Shown here one piece after another: positions 60,327 through 64,000 of a stretch of 64,000 nucleotides of DNA. Position 1 is the first letter of the stretch. Each line of letters starts with the position of its first letter. Below the pieces are notes generated by a model. The model worked only from the letters and a program-made list of their open reading frames with translations, searched no databases and was not told the origin of the DNA. Source of the stretch: a bacterium (lineage in GTDB: Bacteria > Armatimonadota > Abditibacteriia > Abditibacteriales > Abditibacteriaceae); the NCBI GenBank assembly GCA_004172935.1, contig SDZD01000001.1:238635-302634 (forward strand), written 5' to 3'. The position numbers and the translations under genes were made by a program.

Positions 60327-61303
60327 CCGCCCTCCTGCTCGCGCGCCTCATCGAACCAATCGCGCAAGCGCAGCATCGCCTCAAGGCGTTCATGGGCGGT
60401 CGGTTCACGCGCCTCAACCTGAAAAGCTTTAATGGCGCCCTGTCTCCAATCGAAAGCACATTCGTGTTTTAAAACTTCCGCGTCGAATGGCGCATAGTAT
60501 CGCCATATCTCTTCGATATTTCCGCGCACTTCATCAGGAATGTCATGCTCTTCCCACTCCTCCTCAGGATAAAGCCACATGTTCTCAGGGTCTGCCAGCG
60601 AAAGCCCCCACGACTCATTACCTTGCCACAAAGCCTCATGGCTAAGCAACACACATTTCAGCAACTCCTCCACTTCAGCACGCAAGCGTGTTCGGCTTTC
60701 AACTTCCCAGTTCCACACCGCGTTCTCACGCTGCGCTTCGCTCATATCCATCCAATCACGCGCGAAAGCCGCATCGCTCTGCGGGTCTTGCAGTACATCT
60801 TGAAAGCCTTTCCATATCTCCAGAGTTGGGCGCCCCATAAAACTTTCGATGCCATCATCATCGAAGAGCATAAATTTATCTCCATTGTAACCTGCGTTTG
60901 CCCACGAACTCCACATCCCCTTGCCGTTTGCCCGAATAATGGCGAGTTTGCGCGCAGCCTCGCCGCGCTCTAACAATTGCCCCGAATCACCAAGACAAAA
61001 GAGACGAGCCACCTTCCCTTTATTGAGCGCATCGGCCCCCACCATTCTCACCGACCACGCATCCGAAGACTCAGTCAATCGAGCCTGCACAAGATTGCCG
61101 TAGGAATCGCAGACCGCAAACACCCCATCGCCTTCAACGTAGCGCAGCAACACATGGCTCAAATCCTTTCCAACGATGGGGATAACGAAGGCCTCCCACA
61201 AAAGGCGACGCCCGTTAAGCGAATGATGAAACGTCTCCACCCGTACTGAAGAAGCATCGTCTATAGGCCACTGCCAGGGCTGCCACTGATTCATTGCGTT
61301 CAA
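60323..61303 (-). CDS. Paralogous family A, member 5, first gene of the hen1-pnkp operon (unknown function)
   Basis: This 326-residue family A protein opens with QWQPWQWPIDDASSVRVETF, then VFAVCDSYGN, LNKGKVARLFCLGDSGQLLE, DAAFARDWMDMSEAQRENAV, LLKCVLLSHEALWQGNESW, YYAPFDAEVLKHECAFDW and the signature TAHERLEAMLRLRDWFDE. The order of blocks is constant across the family, so the proteins are full-length paralogs, not domain fragments. It heads the run of five same-strand genes ending in pnkp. Enzyme residues cannot be named; the conserved CDS-x-GN and HEC pieces are candidates for function. Confidence 0.75.
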   Translation of the reverse strand: MNAMNQWQPWQWPIDDASSVRVETFHHSLNGRRLLWEAFVIPIVGKDLSHVLLRYVEGDGVFAVCDSYGNLVQARLTESSDAWSVRMVGADALNKGKVARLFCLGDSGQLLERGEAARKLAIIRANGKGMWSSWANAGYNGDKFMLFDDDGIESFMGRPTLEIWKGFQDVLQDPQSDAAFARDWMDMSEAQRENAVWNWEVESRTRLRAEVEELLKCVLLSHEALWQGNESWGLSLADPENMWLYPEEEWEEHDIPDEVRGNIEEIWRYYAPFDAEVLKHECAFDWRQGAIKAFQVEAREPTAHERLEAMLRLRDWFDEAREQEGG

Positions 61304-61469
61304 TCAGTGTCTGTGAACCACTCCGAAATAGCATTCCGAAGAGAGCGACGTGACCTGAGAAATCCACTACCATCGCGCATTTGTGCCCGACGAGCAACAG
61401 TGCAACATTCCTCCGTTCCGTTAACTACCCAACAAAGGTCGAACTTTAAATCCGCGTTAGTCAAATTAA

Positions 61470-61507
61470 GCTCCGACAAACATTACTTCACTTTTGTTAA
61501 TCGGAGC
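61470..61507. repeat. Inverted repeat in the 61.3-61.6 kb intergenic region
   Basis: GCTCCGA at 61470-61476 and TCGGAGC at 61501-61507 are inverted, with ACAAA/TTTGT extending the pairing after a small asymmetry. The 329-bp region 61304-61632 between the family A operon and the pseudopilin gene otherwise holds only the promoter described next. Confidence 0.4.
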
Positions 61508-61555
61508 CTACACCAGATTACCGACCTTCTAACTCGGATTAGAATCTTAAACCCC

Positions 61556-61584
61556 TTGACCTCTATCAATTCCGACTGTAAATT
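61556..61584 (+). promoter_or_regulatory. Promoter of the second pseudopilin gene
   Basis: TTGACC at 61556-61561 and TAAATT at 61579-61584 with a 17-bp spacer fit a sigma-70-type promoter. Transcription would start near 61591, about 42 bases before the ATG at 61633. Confidence 0.65.
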
Positions 61585-61632
61585 CGGTAATTGTATTTGA
61601 GCTTTGGAAAATTTCCAGGCTTTCCAAACACC

Positions 61633-62406
<774 letters not shown>

Positions 62407-62426
62407 CACTCACCTAAAGCAGATTC

Positions 62427-62540
62427 CAAATGAAGTGATAGGTTAAGTGTGGATAGAGTAGCGTCGTCATCCTGAGCCTGCGAAGGATCTATACCCCCAG
62501 TTCAGATTTTCTAGCGCGACATGCACTATCACTTCATTTG
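62427..62540. mobile_element. MITE-like element with 15-bp terminal inverted repeats
   Basis: A perfect 15-bp inverted repeat (CAAATGAAGTGATAG at 62427-62441, CTATCACTTCATTTG at 62526-62540) encloses 84 bp. The interior contains TCATCCTGAG...GCGAAGGATCT (62468-62490), close to the GTCATCCTGAGCG...GCGAAGGATCT hairpin repeat that is scattered through many bacterial genomes. No coding capacity. The layout resembles a non-autonomous miniature transposable element or a REP-type repeat; no target duplication was confirmed. Confidence 0.6.
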
Positions 62541-62566
62541 ACGGTTGCTCTGATAGCAAAGGAAAC

Positions 62567-62607
62567 AAAAAGCGGCTTTCTGTGACATACACAGAAAGCC
62601 GCTTTTT
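62567..62607 (-). terminator. Terminator after the VanW-family gene
   Basis: AAAAAGCGGCTTTCTGTG at 62567-62584 pairs with 62590-62607 around ACATA, with a T-run built into the minus-strand 3' arm. Confidence 0.92.
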
Positions 62608-62623
62608 GCTTTTCTATCCCCAC

Positions 62624-63778
62624 TCAATCTTCGTCGTCAGCCTTCCACTTGTAATGCGAACTACCAACCTTCTCGTTGGTTTGCACCTCGCCGTTTTTGT
62701 AGATGACGCGATAAAGGTTCGCACGAATATCGCGCGCGCCATTGCGCTTCGAAGTCACACGGATTTTCGTGGTGCGCCCCAGGTCTTTGCCAAACAAAGT
62801 AGCCTTCAACCGATTGCGCCCCTTGATTTGATACGAGATGTAAATGGGCGCCCCAGTGTCGTTCTTCCACTTGTTATCGAAGTTTCCCCACGCCACAGTC
62901 GCGTCGCGTCCTAGCGAAATGTAAACCACCGGGCGCGAGTGAGTCCGGTAAGTCACGATTGGTAATCCCGCTTCCAGAGCCGCATTAAACAGCGTTCCAG
63001 TCACCTGCGACACGCCGCCGCCCAATCCTTCTTCTTCCTTGCCGTCAACAAAGATGATGGCATCCTTGTAACCGCGCGCCTTGGTGCGCTCTCCCACCGC
63101 GTTATTCAGCGAAAAAGTAGCCCCGTTGGGAATAACCTTGCCGTCAATCGACCTGATAGCAACACGAATGTTCTCGGTACGCCCAATCTTTCCCGGATTA
63201 AAGCGCGTCGTATAAGAGCCGATGACCGAGTTAATCCCCTTCAAATCATCGCTACTCACCTTCGGCTGTGTAGCAGTTTCGGCAAGATCAAAGCGAGTCC
63301 GTGTCGGCTCCTTCTCAGCCAGAATTTTAATCCGCGCTGCCGAAGTCGAAGCATCAAGTCTCTTCCCCACGATAGAAGGGCGAATTTGCACTTCATCCTT
63401 CACATAAATCGGAACAGCATCGCGCACCTCAGTCGTAAGGTCAGGCGTAAGCCGCTTCAAGGCGCCCGATGCCACCGAAGCATCCACCCGAAAAGCGATA
63501 GGCACCACTTGCTGCTGCTTAGCCTGAGCCAGCATCTTACCAACATCCAACGAAAACCCCAGATCGCTCCGGCGCCGATAAACCTTTTTATTCCCCACCA
63601 CAAGAGCTAATTTGCTTTCAAGACGAGGCGCCAGTTCGCGCGTAAGCCGTCGCGTAGCCTCTGTCTGGTTCAGTTCACTAATCGAAACACCACCAACCGC
63701 AGTACCTTTATCGTAGGTATGAGCAAAGGCAGGAACCGCCGAAACCGTCAGGAGGGCAACAAGACTCAAAAACTTCAT
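62624..63778 (-). CDS. VanW family protein (with PG-binding-like N-terminal part)
   Basis: This is a 384-residue exported protein. Signal peptide MKFLSLVALLTVSAVPAFAH. Residues about 25-190 resemble the peptidoglycan-binding-4-like region that often precedes VanW (GGVSISELNQTEATRRLTRE). The VanW domain (about 200-330) has FNPGKIGRTENIRVA, PNGATFSLNNAVGERTKARG, GLGGGVSQVTGTLFNAALEA and THSRPVVYISLGRDATV. VanW was named for a vancomycin-resistance cluster but its function is unknown; most members are envelope proteins. ATG 63778 is chosen over GTG 63814 because it begins the signal peptide. Confidence 0.9.
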   Translation of the reverse strand: MKFLSLVALLTVSAVPAFAHTYDKGTAVGGVSISELNQTEATRRLTRELAPRLESKLALVVGNKKVYRRRSDLGFSLDVGKMLAQAKQQQVVPIAFRVDASVASGALKRLTPDLTTEVRDAVPIYVKDEVQIRPSIVGKRLDASTSAARIKILAEKEPTRTRFDLAETATQPKVSSDDLKGINSVIGSYTTRFNPGKIGRTENIRVAIRSIDGKVIPNGATFSLNNAVGERTKARGYKDAIIFVDGKEEEGLGGGVSQVTGTLFNAALEAGLPIVTYRTHSRPVVYISLGRDATVAWGNFDNKWKNDTGAPIYISYQIKGRNRLKATLFGKDLGRTTKIRVTSKRNGARDIRANLYRVIYKNGEVQTNEKVGSSHYKWKADDED

Positions 63779-63900
63779 TGTTTTTGCCCTAATGCAAACA
63801 AGACACCAACTCAACGAAACCTCCGCGAAACTTTACATACAAATACGAGACAAGAAAACACTCCAATCCCCCTCAAAAATATTTCCCCCAAACCCCATTT

Positions 63901-63919
63901 TGTAACTTACCATGTTACA
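63901..63919. promoter_or_regulatory. Palindrome upstream of the VanW-family gene
   Basis: TGTAAC at 63901-63906 and GTTACA at 63914-63919 form perfect 6-bp arms around a 7-bp spacer, about 120 bp upstream of the VanW-family start. This could be an operator for that gene or for one beyond the right edge. The rest of 63779-64000 shows no gene. Confidence 0.45.
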
Positions 63920-64000
63920 TCGTTTTCACTTATCCTAAAGAATACGGGTTCAGAAAGACCAAACCAAACGAATCCCCTCCCCCATCGAACGCCCCAAACA

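Noticed and set aside
61304..61632. Possible small RNA gene in the intergenic region
   Set aside because: Only one inverted repeat and a promoter that fits the pseudopilin gene; no terminator before it.

Overview
The window reads as chromosomal DNA of a free-living aerobic bacterium, most likely from the Armatimonadota/Abditibacteriota lineage. The best clue is the two pseudopilins (15686-16528, 61633-62406). Both carry [10 protein letters not shown] followed by [14 protein letters not shown] and later a H-x-DG-type motif, a hallmark of those phyla. An alternative complex III (actABC) with a fused heme A/heme O synthase, an N-terminally membrane-anchored YvcK, and Hen1/Pnkp RNA repair genes also fit. 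The taxonomic call is an inference; there is no rRNA in the window. Coding density is high, genes lie on both strands, and no CRISPR array, prophage or complete insertion sequence was seen.

Layout: (1) 1-7.8 kb, minus strand: respiratory operon ctaA-ctaB fusion, actA, actB, actC (actC runs off the left edge). (2) 8-13.3 kb: a TetR regulator with a perfect palindromic operator inside its own promoter, two tandem paralogous small membrane proteins, another small membrane protein and a giant DUF2339-like membrane protein. A 17-bp operator-like motif recurs before three of these genes, so this looks like one regulon. (3) 13.4 kb: tRNA-Pro(GGG). (4) 14.2-17.6 kb, minus: a LacI-type regulator followed by a pseudopilin, a small lipoprotein and a secreted GH5 glucanase. 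(5) 17.8-23.1 kb, plus: glycosyltransferase, phage-holin-4 membrane protein, rapZ-yvcK, small proteins, and a retropepsin-like protein. (6) 23.1-30.6 kb, minus: rdgB, murI, GerMN lipoprotein and cell-wall amidase (envelope/housekeeping), a zinc-ribbon protein, tpiA, a Bax-inhibitor-1 protein and pgk. (7) 30.7-38.4 kb: giant HEAT-repeat protein, N6-adenine-methyltransferase-fold protein, and a secreted VIT-like/beta-propeller pair. (8) 38.6-47.9 kb: gap, an HPP protein, two members of an unnamed paralogous family (one frameshifted), carbonic anhydrase, a HEAT protein, a Thg1-like 3'-5' polymerase with a P-loop kinase, TRIC channel, HNH nuclease and a Tat-exported hydrolase. (9) 48-54.4 kb: a secreted protein of unknown function, then a structured leader followed by a RedB-like thioredoxin-fold protein, a hybrid histidine kinase and an HD-GYP response regulator. 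(10) 54.4-61.3 kb, minus: an apparent five-gene operon of three paralogs of the unnamed family, then hen1 and pnkp. (11) 61.3-64 kb: pseudopilin, a MITE-like element and a VanW-family protein.

The most interesting feature is the unnamed family of about 310-330 residues, rich in tryptophan and acidic residues and ending in a motif like HERMEA-x-RWRDW. Five copies occur here. Three are translationally coupled to one another (ATGA overlaps) and lie directly upstream of the Hen1-Pnkp RNA repair pair. The other two sit about 2 kb from a second RNA-end-processing pair (Thg1-like plus P-loop kinase). A link between this family and RNA damage or repair is a hypothesis from context only.
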